This document shows positions 1 to 12,388 of a DNA stretch of 64,000 nt, piece after piece. Within the stretch, counting starts at the first letter, position 1. Each line of letters opens with the position of its first letter. The translations under genes and the position numbers were made by a program. The DNA comes from Amphiura filiformis. Taxonomy: Eukaryota; Echinodermata; Ophiuroidea; Amphilepidida; Amphiuridae. The stretch is from contig NW_027305502.1 in the NCBI RefSeq assembly GCF_039555335.1, positions 806,001 to 870,000 on the forward strand, given 5' to 3'. Below the pieces are notes generated by a model. That model was given only the letters and a program-made list of their open reading frames with translations. It was not told the DNA's origin and did no database searches.

Positions 1-885
1 ATTTGGTAAGAATGATTTTTACTTTTTCATAATCTGTATTAGGGGAATGGACAGCTGGGTTATCAGAAAATATTTTGGGACAAAGGATGACAATTTTCAT
101 TAAGTCATTCATATTTTGAGATTCCCAATAACCATGCTCCCCCTGCTGCAAATGAACAAATCTGGCAAGTAAACTAGAATCTGAGGTGGAATTATAAGGT
201 CTAGTTTGTGTCTGCTGTCACTGTTAATCAAACTATAAAAGGAAGGTTTATTCATCTAGTGTCGATAGCAGCAAAAAGCGATAAGTTACAGTACTTCAAG
301 AAGGTAAAGATCAACTTTTCTAGGCATTGTTGACATGGTGCCTTCAGGAAAGAAAGTTTTCTATTACCAAGACCTAATGTTTGAGATGGTTTGTATATTT
401 GAAGGTGTAAAATTAACCATAAGGCATGCTGTTTTACCGCTGCCTTCAGGAACAAAATCACCATGTCACTCGTAATCAAGCTGTGCCCAAGTTTGATTGA
501 TTGGCAGATAACATCAGACACAAACTAATATTTGATTATAGCTGATGACAATGTTCACATGTTTCGTTGTTGGTACAGACTCGGCCATGTTTACAAAGTT
601 CAATTCCTTGAGCGTGCATGTTGGCGGGCTGCATACAGGTAATCAGTTGTGCTCAGTTGTAATCAGTTGTGCTGACTGAGCTTGTCAAGCCCATGTATCA
701 AACGCTATATAGTAAAGGTCTTTGCCAAAATATGCCAGTGTTCACACCAGTTCAGTCCCATGGTTAACAATCCAATATTTCCCCTTATTAGCATCTTTGA
801 TCAGTGTCAAGTGGTTTTTTGAACCATTCCTAGTTACTTCATTTGCATTGACCGCTGTGTTGCGTACATTTTTTTTCTTCGTCAG
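1..885. other. Probable hnRNP K intron, no exon recognised
   Basis: This stretch precedes a well supported 3' splice site at 884-885 and should be intron of the hnRNP K gene. I looked for the preceding KH2 or linker exons in the plus frames and found none. Open frames here are short and carry no recognisable domain. A short direct repeat (aatcagttgtgct) occurs near 640-675. Confidence 0.55.
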
Positions 886-3800
886 ATGGGTGGCGGTGGC
901 GGTAGAGGAGGCGGCGGCGGTGGATATGACGGTGGATATGGTGGTGGAGGTGGCATGGACAATTCTGGTCCAATCACATCTCAACAAGTAACCATACCAA
1001 AAGATGTAAGATGCTAAGTGTTCTCTCATGCCTTTCAAAAGGTCTTGATAATATTTTTGTAGAAGAGCTGTACATTATGAATTTCAAAACAAGGGGATCC
1101 AAATTGTGTGGCTTTTTTCTACAGTATTAGAAATGATTCGATGATAGAATACAACTGCACCTAAGCCTTTGTCTAACCTTTGCAAGCTGCACTGGTACAA
1201 TTTCACTATAGGTAAATTAAGTAATACTTGGCCAAGTTTGAACACTCAGAATGCTAGTGGCTCTGTGATAAACACACATGCACATAGCGCAGTACATAAG
1301 AAAGCATACACATGCCTTACATTGTGTACACGCTTAGTACGCTACATGGACGCAACAGGTACGTTCGAGCTTGGCCAAGAATTACTTAATTTACCTGTAG
1401 TGAAATCACTTTGTGGTTTCAATAACGTGTTGATCATTGAAAATGGTTGTCTGCAACGGATAAAATCACCCGTAGTTGCCCAATTTCTGGTATTATAATA
1501 GGTCATCATATGCATATTCCACAACTCGGGTTGTGCAGGGAGATATTACATGTTCTGTAAGGCTGTCGTTGCGATATACCCTATGCTTCTTGAGCATAAC
1601 CAATATAAATGCGACACTGGGCTATTCCAGTTGAAATCCATACACCCCCTGAGGAAGACATGACCTTAATCTATCATACAGAAAATTTGAATTTCAAAAG
1701 GGGTTACCTGAATCGGTGAGGAGATAAAGGGCATGTCTTCCATTGGGTTGTGGGCTATTTCATTATAAATGACAACATTGAGTCCCAAAAGGGGTCAAAA
1801 TTCAAACTCATTTATTTCATGCAAATTCATTATCATTTCAAATTTCAGATGGTGTGTCAATAATTCTCAAAATATTAGGCGTCAAACCCTCAGGAACCAT
1901 TAAAAAAATTAAATTGAATTTTTGCTGTGTAAAACATAGCTGCCGTCTGGAGGGACATTTTTTAAACAATTTAATACACAACTTTGAAAGAGTATATGTA
2001 ACCAACATTGGGTTCATACTTATTCATATTTAGTCTGTAATAATTGTTGTATGTTCCTTTACACTTCAGTGTCTTAAATATGCCAGTTTCAATATAAAAC
2101 AATTAGTAAATTGATACTAATCCAGATAAATGGTGCAAAATTACTACATATTTTTAAGGATAAACTTTATCTTCACATGAAAAATTCATGAAATAGATTT
2201 TGTCCTGCCCAATAGCTACACTGATGCATAAGTTAGTATTCTGCGTCAATCTGTTGTACTAGTCATGGAAAACCTAAAATAAAAGACCCTCCTGTGTCAT
2301 TTGTTCTGGATAGGACACATTTTTAACACATAATAAAGCATACTTTAACTTTAGAAATAGCTGCATTAACAAGAAACTATCAATATTATTGCATAAAAGA
2401 TCCCCAGCATTTAAAATCCACTACAAACAGGGTTAATATTCTGGTTAAATTAGGAATATTGCAATTTTTAGCTAACCGAAGTTCAATGCAGAATAATATC
2501 ATATGTGTTCTCAACAACTGGACAATAATTTGAACACTAAAGTGGTTTGTAAGCATAATTTGCAATAAAATGCAAAAATTTCCTGTAGGTTTGGCTCTTT
2601 GAAATTTTTATTTTTTAGTTTGTTTACCAATTCATGGAAATGACATAATTGTGCTGGAGAGGACATTTGTTAAATTGCAAACAGAATCGTGGATACAGGC
2701 TTGCAAAATGCAACAAATACCAAATCATGTGCCACCTTGGTAGAAGGAAGACCACTCTTCCTCTACAAATTTCACATTCTATGATATAACCCTTCTTATT
2801 TCAACAATTAGTAATTAACTTCAGTTCTGGAGAGGACAAATTTTTAACGCGAACTGTGGTATCAAGAACAAGTGGTCTACTGTATGTAAAATAAATGAAT
2901 TCCTCAATCAGTGCCCTGTCCCATCAATTGGTAATATAACACAGATTATACAGGTAGGGTAAGGGTTTATATTTCCGCTTTAATGTTAACAAAAATGGAG
3001 GCATGAATTGGAGAGGACACTCATTTTTTTATTTAACGCAAAATGCCAATTTTGCAAGAATCTACGGAATTTTAACATTTTTGCACCAATTTTCACCATT
3101 CAACTTGCATGATGTTCCACACATATCATATTTTCATTGCAACAAGCACATTGCCATAGAATGTACCTAATTTTTCAAAGAATTAATTCAGAATACATGG
3201 GCAAAATGAAATGGGACTCCAAAATTGGGTTAAAAATGTACCTTTTGGCAATTTTTTTATACAAAAAATAGACAGAATTCTGTAAAAATGCTCATGTAGC
3301 TTTTAGTTTGTGGCATACTTAGAATTAAGTTAATAACACTGCATTATCACCCTAATTATATCAACCAGATATGATAAAAGCCATTTTTGTGAACGTGTCA
3401 TTTATAATGAAATAGCCCTTGTATGGATTTCAACTCTTAATGATAATGGCATTTTGCATGGAGTATATATATATTTGGAATGATTTAACCATTTTTTATT
3501 TAAATTTATTTCTTTCCCCCACAGTTGGCTGGATCAATCATTGGTCAGGGTGGTCAGCGCATCAGGCAGATCCGACAAGATTCCAACGCCAAGATCAAGA
3601 TCGACGAGCCCCAGCCCGGATCAAACGACCGAATTATCACCATCACAGGCACACAAGAACAGATCACAAATGCACAGTATCTCCTCCAACACAGGTGAGT
3701 AGTCAGATGGTGTATTATACTAATTTACCGGATAGTGTCTCTTTCAGGAGGGAGGGAGTGTTAAAATGATCTTTCAGTTTCAGGGAAAAGGGTTTGTCGA

Positions 3801-5794
3801 AATGTCAACATGCACACACAATGAAGATTCTGGAGTTTCATATTTAAATATTTCATATACTTCATATATTTTTGCAGATTTATTTGGCAAATATTCTTTG
3901 AATAAAGTGTTGGAAAAATAACATACATCAATAAGTTATAGATGCTGTTTCTTACTCTTATAGGGCAGTGCCCCTATGGAAAACATGACCTTAATCTTCC
4001 ATATGGGGGGAGTATAGATTTAAAATGGAGTTGGCCATTCAGGTAACCCTGTTAGGAATTTACACTCCGTGTTGAACATTAAGGTCATGTCTTCCATAGG
4101 GGGTGTATGGATTTCATCTGGAATAGCCCATAATGAAGGCAATATGTCACTCCCTTCCTGAAAGAGATGATTATCATAATAAGTGTGAATGGTTTGTGTG
4201 GTGGTTACCAAGATATATTAAGCATCGGAGAGCAATATGATCACTGTATTTGTGGCAGCAATTGCATTTTTTGGGTGCAATTGTGTTATATAGAATTTTT
4301 TTTACAAAAATTGAAAAAGAAATTCAGGCCCTAAATTATTTGTTGTTATCAGAAGGGGGGGGATCATTTCCAAAAGTAATCAAACCAAGGTGCCTTTTGT
4401 AGCTTCCAAAATCGTGTTTTTCTTCTAGTGCTCAATATAAATTGACATTGGTTTTGTAAGAAATGGATCAATGCCATGAAAAAAGTTTCCACCACAGACA
4501 TATTCACTCACCTGTCCATGTGCATCATCATTATTTTGTCTCTCCATCTCTGCCTAACCTTCCTTATACATATGCATGGGGTGGGGGGGGGGGGAAGATT
4601 GCTAGATTTGGTCAAAATAGGGATCAAATTTATCCCTTTCATCCAAACTGATGTTGCAGGCATTGTGACCCTGTTTTGTTAAAAATAAACAAAATACTGA
4701 ATGTTTCACAGGCTGATTATACCAAAATTTGTGTGCACACCTTGCATGAGCACGGATTGGTGTTTCAAATTTGTTTTTAAACCCTCTAGAGGAAAACCTA
4801 TCTGTTTTGGGTTTGGCTTTTTTTTTAAAGAGCTTCATATTCTCAAAATTAGTTTATGAATGTTTTCATTATTTTTGCAATTCTGGCTCCCAAATCTTGC
4901 TTTAAAAGAAATATTTTTCTGTGAACTTTTATTCTCCTTACAAATGTACATAACACACAAACATCCTGACACACCCCTCACGAGGATACAGGAACCAACA
5001 CCCCACCCCACCCTCCATGAAGGATATATACATCACTGTTGCAGCAGTATATCAACAAGAGAAGGTGGACTGGGATATTCCATTTGAAATCCATAACCCT
5101 ATGAAAGACATGATCTTGATCTCCCACACTGGCAGTGTGAATTTCAAATGGGGTTACCTGAATGGTTGACTCCATTTTGAAATCTATACCACCTGTGTGG
5201 GAGATAGAGGTCATGTCTTCCATAGGGGGTGTATGGATTTCAACTGGAATAGCCCTTTAATCCTGTACCAGTCAGCTATTAATCAGAACCACCAATCCAT
5301 CCACAAATCTTTTAAATTCTACCATTCTATCAATCCATCTTTCTCACACAACAAAGCAACCACAACCCATATTTCATCCGATCACATGATATGATTTTTC
5401 CCGATGTTTTTGCCTCCACCCATTCTAGCAGACCCTCTTGCGTGTCCAATCACATGATATGATTTTTTTCCGATATGTTTTGCTTCCACCAATTCTAGGA
5501 ATCCTCCAGTGCGTCCGATCCCATGATATGAATTTTTCCGATATGTTTTGCCTCCACCTATTCTAGAAATCCTCCGATCACATGATATGATTTTTCCGAT
5601 GTTTTGCCTCCACCCATTCTAGCATACCCTCTTGCGTGTCCGATCACATGATATGATTTTTCCGATATGTTTTTGACGTTGATGTGTTTTCTCCTCTATT
5701 CCACCAATTATCCTATAGTGTGAAGCAAGGATCAGGCTATGGCAAGCAGGGCGGTGGTGGTGGTGGTGGTGGCTCGGGTGGTTATAGGAACTAG
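886..5794 (+). CDS. hnrnpk: hnRNP K, last three coding exons (Gly-rich linker, KH3 domain, C-terminus); 5' part outside window
   Basis: Heterogeneous nuclear ribonucleoprotein K is a poly(C)-binding KH protein acting in splicing, transcription and translation. Coding exons are 886-1005, 3525-3694 and 5719-5794. Exon 1 seen here is phase 0 and encodes a Gly-rich stretch followed by [13 protein letters not shown], the lead-in to KH3. Exon 2 begins [17 protein letters not shown], with the KH GxxG loop as GQGG instead of the usual GKGG, then KIKIDEP and [20 protein letters not shown], closely matching vertebrate KH3. The last exon completes SVKQ and continues as GSGYGKQ, eight Gly and SGGYRN before TAG at 5792-5794. 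Splice sites are canonical (gtaaga, gtgagt; cttcgtcag, ccccacag, ctatag), with phases 0, 0 and 2. The Gly-rich tail differs from the vertebrate endings and may be lineage specific. The start codon and KH1/KH2 lie to the left of the window. Confidence 0.93.
1006..3524 (+). other. hnRNP K intron between Gly-rich and KH3 exons
   Basis: The intron starts GTAAGA and ends in a pyrimidine tract plus CACAG. It holds one family A foldback copy near its left end. From about 1800 to 3500 it is AT-rich DNA in which I see no gene or clear repeat structure. Confidence 0.8.
1619..1760. repeat. Family A foldback element, partial copy
   Basis: It begins gggctattccagttgaaat and carries tacaccccctgaggaagac, then the reversed motif gggcatgtcttccattggg before gggctatttca. 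The right arm is shortened against the fuller copies at 5070 and 10120. Arms are reverse complements of each other and there is no coding content, typical of a MITE-like foldback. Confidence 0.8.
3960..4131. repeat. Family A foldback element
   Basis: Located in the last hnRNP K intron. The left arm (cccctatggaaaacatgacc) and right arm (ggtcatgtcttccatagggg) are inverted copies. The right end, tttcatctggaatagccca, is the complement of the usual left terminus. The outermost left end is degraded. Confidence 0.82.
5070..5255. repeat. Family A foldback element, full-length
   Basis: Runs from gggatattccatttgaaat to tttcaactggaatagccc. Internal motifs tgaatttcaaatggggtta and gactccattttgaaatcta also form inverted partners, so the element folds as nested hairpins. 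It sits about 465 bp before the last hnRNP K exon. Confidence 0.88.
5382..5672. repeat. Tandem repeat with pyrimidine-rich, acceptor-like units
   Basis: Four to five irregular units of roughly 60-80 bp share acatgatatgatttttccga, then tgcctccacccattctag and sometimes the tail accctcttgcgtgtcc. The array ends about 45 bp before the last exon of hnRNP K. Each unit carries a C/T-rich run followed by CTAG or TAG that resembles a 3' splice site. Confidence 0.85.
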
Positions 5795-6690
5795 GGATAA
5801 ACTACTGCAGAACAGTCATGTATATGGCCTATATAAGTAAGCATAGCCCCTGTTAATTTAACTACTAACAAATCAATCGCAGAAGAGTATCCCCAATATG
5901 AAGTTCTTCTCCGATATGCCACCGATGACCACATTCTAAGAGACCATACCCAACAATGAAGTTCTTGATTGCCAATGTCCCATAACCAAATCATTCTAAA
6001 ACACACAATTTTTTTTTTTTTTTCCCCATGCTTGTTTGTAACCAAAAACATGCTATTTTGAAAATATTTGTGTGCACAAATCACTTGTATTTAAAGAAAA
6101 CCCACCCGCTTGATTGCCCTAAGTGCCTGTGATTACCCAGTATGCCTGAACAAAATGTTTGTCACATTTATTTTGAATAACGGAGACGATCCCTAAAAGT
6201 CCCAGTAATTTGAACACTTCAGTGCACTGCACTTTCAAAATGAGGTTATACTAGCCAAAAGTGGATACAAAATTTACGTTCTTGCACTTTCCGCAAGAAA
6301 AGAGTTTGTTGATTTTTTTTGTTGCGAATAAATAACCTAATTACCTAATTACTAGGACGAGTTATATCAATAGTGGCTGAGCTCGCTGCATTTTCCACTC
6401 CATGTGCTATTTATTCCCCCGTGCTCATAAGTCCCGCTACCCTCGATTGGTAACAACTCAAATAAGTGATTAGTAAACACTGCCTAGCTGTAGATTTGCA
6501 TGTATGAATAGCTGAGAAGTACCAAAGCTAAAAAAATCATGCTTTAAGCTAATTTATGTAAGGGGGAAACTGTAAATGTGGTTATTTTCGCGCTATTTTT
6601 GTTTTTCTTGGTGTATTAATTCCTAACATTGCTTGCATTGCTGATGTAATTTCAAGTTATTTATACACTGATTTAACATGACAAATAAAC
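5795..6690 (+). other. Probable 3' untranslated region of hnRNP K
   Basis: Follows the stop codon. Canonical AATAAA hexamers occur at 6327-6332 and 6684-6689; which is used cannot be decided here. A poly(T) run lies at about 6008-6021. No other coding signal is present. Confidence 0.5.
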
Positions 6691-6777
6691 TCTTTCAGGG
6701 GGAGGGGGAATGCAAGCTTTTAGAAGAGCATGAAAAAGGCAAAAATAAATGCAGCACGAAAATAACCACTTTTACAT
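6571..6777. repeat. Short inverted-repeat element
   Basis: The left end reads gtaaatgtggttattttcgcg and the right end cgaaaataaccacttttac, inverted copies about 20 bp long. The interior is not coding. The element carries the second AATAAA candidate downstream of hnRNP K. Confidence 0.6.
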
Positions 6778-8339
6778 TAATTGGAACAGCAACACTTTGC
6801 ATGTGCATGGATTTTTAACCGCTAAACAAGAAACAGGGAAAATGTTGTTTCTTGAGGTGAAGTTTACAGTTTTAAGTGCACTGGCAAAATATGTTTGTGC
6901 CCTGAACCGATTTTTCCATCTCTAAGTAACCAATTACTATCAAAATGGAACAAACCAGGTTTTTGTTTTTTCCAACAAGCCACAAGTCGTTTCCAGATAA
7001 TGTGTAATTATAACTGAGCCTTCTTATGCATGGGCTTTTGGCAACATGATAAGCGTTAAATTAATGGGATTTCGAAAAGTGTTAATGGGATTTTTACTGA
7101 CTCTTGTCGGTTTTAATAAAACTCATATCTCGATCAAATACACATAGGGACTTTTGTTTTATATAAAATATTCCGCTTCAAATTGTGTGTATTATATTAT
7201 TGAAAAGGTTTTAGCAGTTTAAATGCAAATATATAAATAGCAATTAGGAGAGAGCATGTCTTCATTAATCGTTTACACACGGGAACGTTTTACTATTTAT
7301 GAAAAATAAACATAGTTTCTTCTTATGCTCTGTGTGTGCTGCATATATTACAATCGACTAGAGACGGCTTTAATGTTGTCAGGTCGTAGCTCGTCACTGG
7401 AGGACACTATGTTTATTCATGTTGTTCATTTCCCAATGTTGTTTCTGCTAAGGATTTATAGTACGGTTGACATGTTCCTGCTTGTACGGACGTGATGTTA
7501 TATAGCATAGGTTTTCTTTTTTAGAAAATGGGTGCAACATTGCTCGAGGTTTCACAGTTCAAATATGCCATGCAATTTACACGTATAAGCCGTGTTTACT
7601 CGATCTCGTGATGATATTTTATTATTTTGAATTGGGATAGATGACACGCTCAACCAGAGCCCCAAAAGAGGTTCATGTTGTTGAGAATGTGCGTGGATAA
7701 TCCAAGAGGTGGAAATTTGAAACGTTTCTCAAGTGGGGAGTTTGTTTTTGCTAGGGTGGCATCATGTCAACAAGCTTGAACATTGAGTGTGAGGTGATTG
7801 GGATTTATAGCAAAGCATGTATTGGCAATGCAATGTTAGGGAATCAATATGTATGTTCTCCAACTGATCCACACAGGTTCAGTGTTATAGTAGGGTGTTT
7901 ACATTTAGAAGTTTATATTGTGGTTCCTTCAGGAATGATGTTTAGAAATGAGAATTTTTGAGTTCTGTGACAATCGGCAGACAGTTCAATATACATTGGT
8001 GGATGTATTATCATTCCCAAGTTGACATTGTTTATTCTAACTAGGAAAAACTTAATTAAATATGCTAATTTTGAAGGAAAAAAAAGTGTGATGAAGGTAG
8101 GTAATTTGCTTCCCAAAACATTGCATTGCCTTTTAGTTTGAAAAAGTAGAAAATCAACAATTGAAGTTAATGCTAACATAGCTAATTCCATTTTCATGCA
8201 CATAATTTTGAAATGCCAGCACTGGCTTGTCAGTTATTTGTCATCGAATAACGGACAAGCAGGTGCTTAAAGAAGTCTGCATGTAACAGCAGGAGTGAGA
8301 GAATTGGTTTCATTTGACAGCGACTGGCTTTCATTCATA
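6778..8339. other. Intergenic sequence, no feature recognised
   Basis: AT-rich DNA with only short chance open frames. I see no domain, splice-site pair, tRNA or clear repeat boundary. Confidence 0.5.
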
Positions 8340-8526
8340 CTGGGCTATTCTAGTTATGATCCAAACACCCCATATGGAAGATGTGACCTTCATCTTCTAC
8401 ATAGGGGGTGTAGATTTCAAATGGAGTCGCCCATTCAGGTAGCTCCATTTGAAATTCACAACCCTTGTTTGGAAGATGATGATTGCCATTTCCTTACGGG
8501 GGTGTATGGATTTCAACTGGAATTAC
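8340..8526. repeat. Family A foldback element, full-length
   Basis: From gggctattctagttatgat to tttcaactggaattacc. Inner motifs tagatttcaaatggagtcg and gctccatttgaaattcaca are inverted partners. Both outer ends carry point changes from the family consensus. Confidence 0.85.
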
Positions 8527-8732
8527 CAGTGAAAATTCTATCCAACTTTTGTTGGTATGGGCAGACTTCTTGTAGTTGCTGTAGCATTCTCATTTGAATT
8601 GGCTTCAAATACGCATGTCAACTTGCAAAGTACATAGACGATGTATTAAAGCAAAATTCATCCCATCAAAGTAGATGGTTGAGATCGTGATTTCTTAACC
8701 TCAGCGCTAACTTCTACTTCATTGTATACCAT

Positions 8733-9094
8733 TTAAGGTGGTACTACACCCCTTGGTAAATTTGTGACTATTTTTGCATTTTTCTCAAAAAATAATAACA
8801 CAGTGGTAACACAAGTTATGTATCTGATAGGGGCAAGGAATCCCATTACTACACTGGAATTTCAGTGACTCGAGACAAGCGGTACGTTATTTATGATAAG
8901 AAAAGAGGTACCGCTAGAATGTACCTCATTTCTTAACATAATGAACCACTTGTCTTGAATCACTGAAATTTCATTGAAGTAATTGGATGTCTTGCCCCTA
9001 TAATATACATAACTTTTGTTACCAGTGTGTAGTTATTTTTTGAAAAATGCAAAATTAGTCACAAATTTACCACAGGGGTGTAGTACCCCCTTAA
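8733..9094. repeat. Family C palindromic element flanked by TTAA
   Basis: Starts TTAAGGTGGTACTACACCCC and ends with its near complement, ggggtgtagtacccccttaa. Arms of about 150 bp include tgcatttttctcaaaaaata and the inverse ttttttgaaaaatgcaaaa. The centre has aagcggtacgttatttatga. TTAA at both ends suggests a piggyBac-type TTAA insertion preference; no transposase is present. Confidence 0.85.
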
Positions 9095-10119
9095 CCGGCA
9101 TTTATAGAAGTTAGTGATGGCATAAAGAAATTGTGATCTCAAGTAGCCAACATAATATTGCAGCGCAGATGGCATTACATTTTTAAACTTCAAATGAGAA
9201 TGATACATAATGAATTGAATACTAACCTCAGCTTTGATTTCATATCTTGAACACTGCATAATAAAGAAATTCACAATGTTTCTGTTAATATCTTCAGCAA
9301 CAGTTGCACCAAATTTACATCAAAATCAATTTCTGGGGAAAAAATAGTGATTTTGGGGTTGGGCAAGAATAAAATAATGTTACATTACATCCAAAACAAT
9401 TGTGAATATCTAAAATGCAGTGTTGAAGATAAACCACTAATGCCAGCAATAACCACGTTTGACCGCTACCAATTGGTTTTGGGATAACTCACTCCATTGG
9501 CTTTTGGGATAACTCGCCATAATATAACTCATCACTACTGACTACTCTAACCTCATCATCTTCATCTTACCATGCTAACACCTTTTTTCCCATCTCCCTG
9601 TGGAAGACTAGTGATTTTGTTGTTGTCAAAGCCAGAAAACATAAAATCACTGTCTGCCATCAGGGCGGTGCGGAGCTAACTCCACCTCACAAATGGTTGC
9701 AGTGGGAACGCACACACATTACATACCTAACCCTAGCTCTCATGGTTGGCTTTTGGGGACACGCATCTAACCCTTGGTGCTGCGGGGACGCATCTTTAAA
9801 ATCTTAACTCATGGTGTTGGGAGACACATTCTACTGTAGTATGTAGGTAAAATATCATTTAGCTGCTGCTACTGCTCAATTGTAAATGAAACACAATCCA
9901 GAACCTAACACTGGTGCGTGCTATATGCCCCTTGTAGGGTTTTGCCATAAGTGTGAAAAGCCTTAAACTGGTAACAGGGAGGAAAGATGGAAATTTAGGG
10001 CATTTTTTCCTTTTTCAAAATAAAGCTGCGTTTTCCATTCTCCGCTGCTGTGATTTTGTAACTCAAAAATAAGGTTTTTTGTGGGTGGCTTTGATGTTCC
10101 TTCAAAGTTTGTCCAATTT
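9095..10119. other. Intergenic sequence, no gene recognised
   Basis: Contains a short direct repeat (cttttgggataactc) near 9475-9515, and related phrases about tttggggacacgcatctaa near 9750-9820. Nothing coding is supported. Confidence 0.45.
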
Positions 10120-10303
10120 GGCTATTCCAGTTGAAATCCATACACCCCCTGTATAGAAGACATGACCTTAATTCTTCCACACAGGGGGTGTGAATTTCAA
10201 ATAGGGTCATTCGAGTGGGCGACTTAATTTGAAATCTACACCTCCTGTGTGCAGGATTTCATGTCTTCAATAGGGATGTCTGGATTTCAACTGGAATAAC
10301 CCA
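10120..10303. repeat. Family A foldback element, full-length
   Basis: From ggctattccagttgaaatc to atttcaactggaataaccca. It is among the better preserved copies, with acacagggggtgtgaatttc and the inverse arm aatttgaaatctacacctcc. Confidence 0.88.
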
Positions 10304-10644
10304 TTTGCTATTACTGGCCACTACTCTAGGAAAAACATAGTCAAGGCTCTCAAGCATATGGCAGAACCAAGCAAGGAGTACACATTGCATTTAATGTTAT
10401 GGCGACAAAAACAAACTTGTTTTACAGGGCCCGACCGGCCCAGATTTTGCATTGGCAGTTTTTTTTGGACAAAATTTAGATTTAAACTTCAGAACATTTT
10501 TTGCAAAAAATTATCAAATTTTTGGAAGTTCTTGGTGATATTTTAGGGTTAAATTTTTTTTAAAATTCAGACTGACCAACCGTACTTACCGCCCGTAATT
10601 TTTTTTTTTTTGTCGCCTAAATCGTTTTAGTTTTACAGGCTGTA

Positions 10645-11228
10645 TTAAAAAATGATTGCTACCAATCTGATTGGTTGTTGTTTGAAAACCATGCATTTTC
10701 CAATTGCAGAATCGGGTCTTTTGATGACCGGAATTAATTTTGAAATTTCCTCAAAATGTATGGATTTCTTTTGCATTTGTATGTGGTAGTGTTGACCCAG
10801 ACAATATAACTTAATACTTCCCACAATGCATTTCTTCCCTGTACTGATTTGCTATTCAGTGCATCATAGGTCAATTCGCCTATTGCATGGTTCCATCATG
10901 GTTCCATGCAGGGAGAGCCTCGAACTGGCAATAGACATGAAAGGAATTATTAGGTAACTTTACACAATGTAATATGACTGGTTCAATTCCCATTCATGCT
11001 GACAGATCGAGGCTCTCCTCGCATATGGCGGAACTGTGCAATGGGTGAATAGTGACAAAAATCTACTCAATTAACAGAGCTCATCCCGATCTTGCAATTG
11101 AGGTATTATGATGCAAGTCGGTACAGGGAAAAAATGCATTGTGTGAAGTGTAAGGTATTGTCTCTGGTGTTGCCCTTAATCTCTGGATGAAGAGAATTTG
11201 GGAGACTGGTTGGTAGCAATCATTTTGA
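10645..11228. repeat. Long imperfect palindrome, foldback element
   Basis: Outer arms are aaatgattgctaccaatct and ggttggtagcaatcatttt. Further inward, acaatgcatttcttccctgt pairs with acagggaaaaaatgcattgt, and agggagagcctcgaactgg with gaggctctcctcgcatatg. The structure spans about 580 bp. No target duplication was identified and no coding frame is present. Confidence 0.75.
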
Positions 11229-12017
11229 TGCATGCAGCATGTTGATAGAATGAACAAATCATTTGATTTTATATCCTGCAATACCTTTATTGTAATCATA
11301 GCTTTTTGATGGGATACTATCATTATACTTCAAATTTGTGAAACCAAACATTTGTAAAAAAAATAGTATGTCTCAGACCACCAGGTGCTTCATGCATAAC
11401 AAGAAAATACCAAAATACGAATATGGATTTGGCTGTCTGCCGTACTCATCAATATATAGGTGAAATATTTCATGTGTAAAAAATGCAAGCTTATTTGGAC
11501 TGAGTTTGTATCGGAAATAATGAAACAAAAATAATAATTGGAAAACCGCATTCTGATTGGATGGGATTTTAAAATTATATTGCAAGCTTTGAGACCTACT
11601 GTTTTCTTGGTTTTCACAGAGAAAGAAATTCATGCTGTATATTTTGAATCTTTTGATAGTAATATAAAGTACAAATATTGTAGTAATGTAAGAATTATTG
11701 TTACATATTTTAATGATCGGCTTGTAATAGGTGAGAATTAGTCGGATTTGTTCATGCATTCACCAATGAGGTATCAATTTACACAGGTGTAAATTCACAA
11801 AGCATGATGCGTCAGTCACGCATTACGCAGTTCGCGTAGGTGCTACGCTCAGCTGTTTGTACACCATTCTGTATCAATCCATGATGATGCGAGTCATGCC
11901 TATTATGAGCTGAGCATTAGTAGACCGATGTTACTTATTTTTTGTATAAAAAGTGACTGATTAAGAAAACTATTAGATATGTTCCAAAAAAGTGCTTTCT
12001 ATGTTATAAGATATGCT
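11229..12017. other. Intergenic sequence, no feature recognised
   Basis: AT-rich, with overlapping short open frames on both strands at 11373-11759. Their composition follows the base bias and matches no family I know. Confidence 0.45.
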
Positions 12018-12388
12018 TTAAGGTGTTACTACATCCCTTGATAAATTTTGTGACTAATTTTGCATTTTTCTCAAAAAATAATAACACACTGGTAACAAAA
12101 GTTATTTATATTATAGGGGGCAAGGAATCCAGTTACTACACTGGAATTTCAGTGAAACAAGACAAGCGGTACGTTATTTATGATAAGAAAAGAGGTACTG
12201 TCAGAATGTACATCATTTTTTTAACATATATAATGAACCATTTATCTTGAATCACTGAAATTTCAGTGAAATAGTTGGATTCGCTGCACCTATAATATAC
12301 ATAACTTTTGTTACCAGTGTATAGTTATTTTTTGAGGAAAATGCAAAATTAGTCACAAAATTTATCAGTGGGTGTAGTACCACCTTAA
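12018..12388. repeat. Family C palindromic element flanked by TTAA
   Basis: Starts ttaaggtgttactacatccc and ends ggtgtagtaccaccttaa. Central arms aagcggtacgttatttatga and tttcagtgaaatagttggat match the copy at 8733. The TTAA termini are intact. Confidence 0.85.

Noticed and set aside
7764..8203. Short frames on both strands downstream of hnRNP K as possible small genes
   Set aside because: No recognisable domain or splice context; open frames of this size are expected by chance in AT-rich DNA.
11373..11759. 128-codon minus-strand frame
   Set aside because: Composition follows AT-rich DNA, with no domain, homologous motif or splice context. Opposite-strand frames overlap it.
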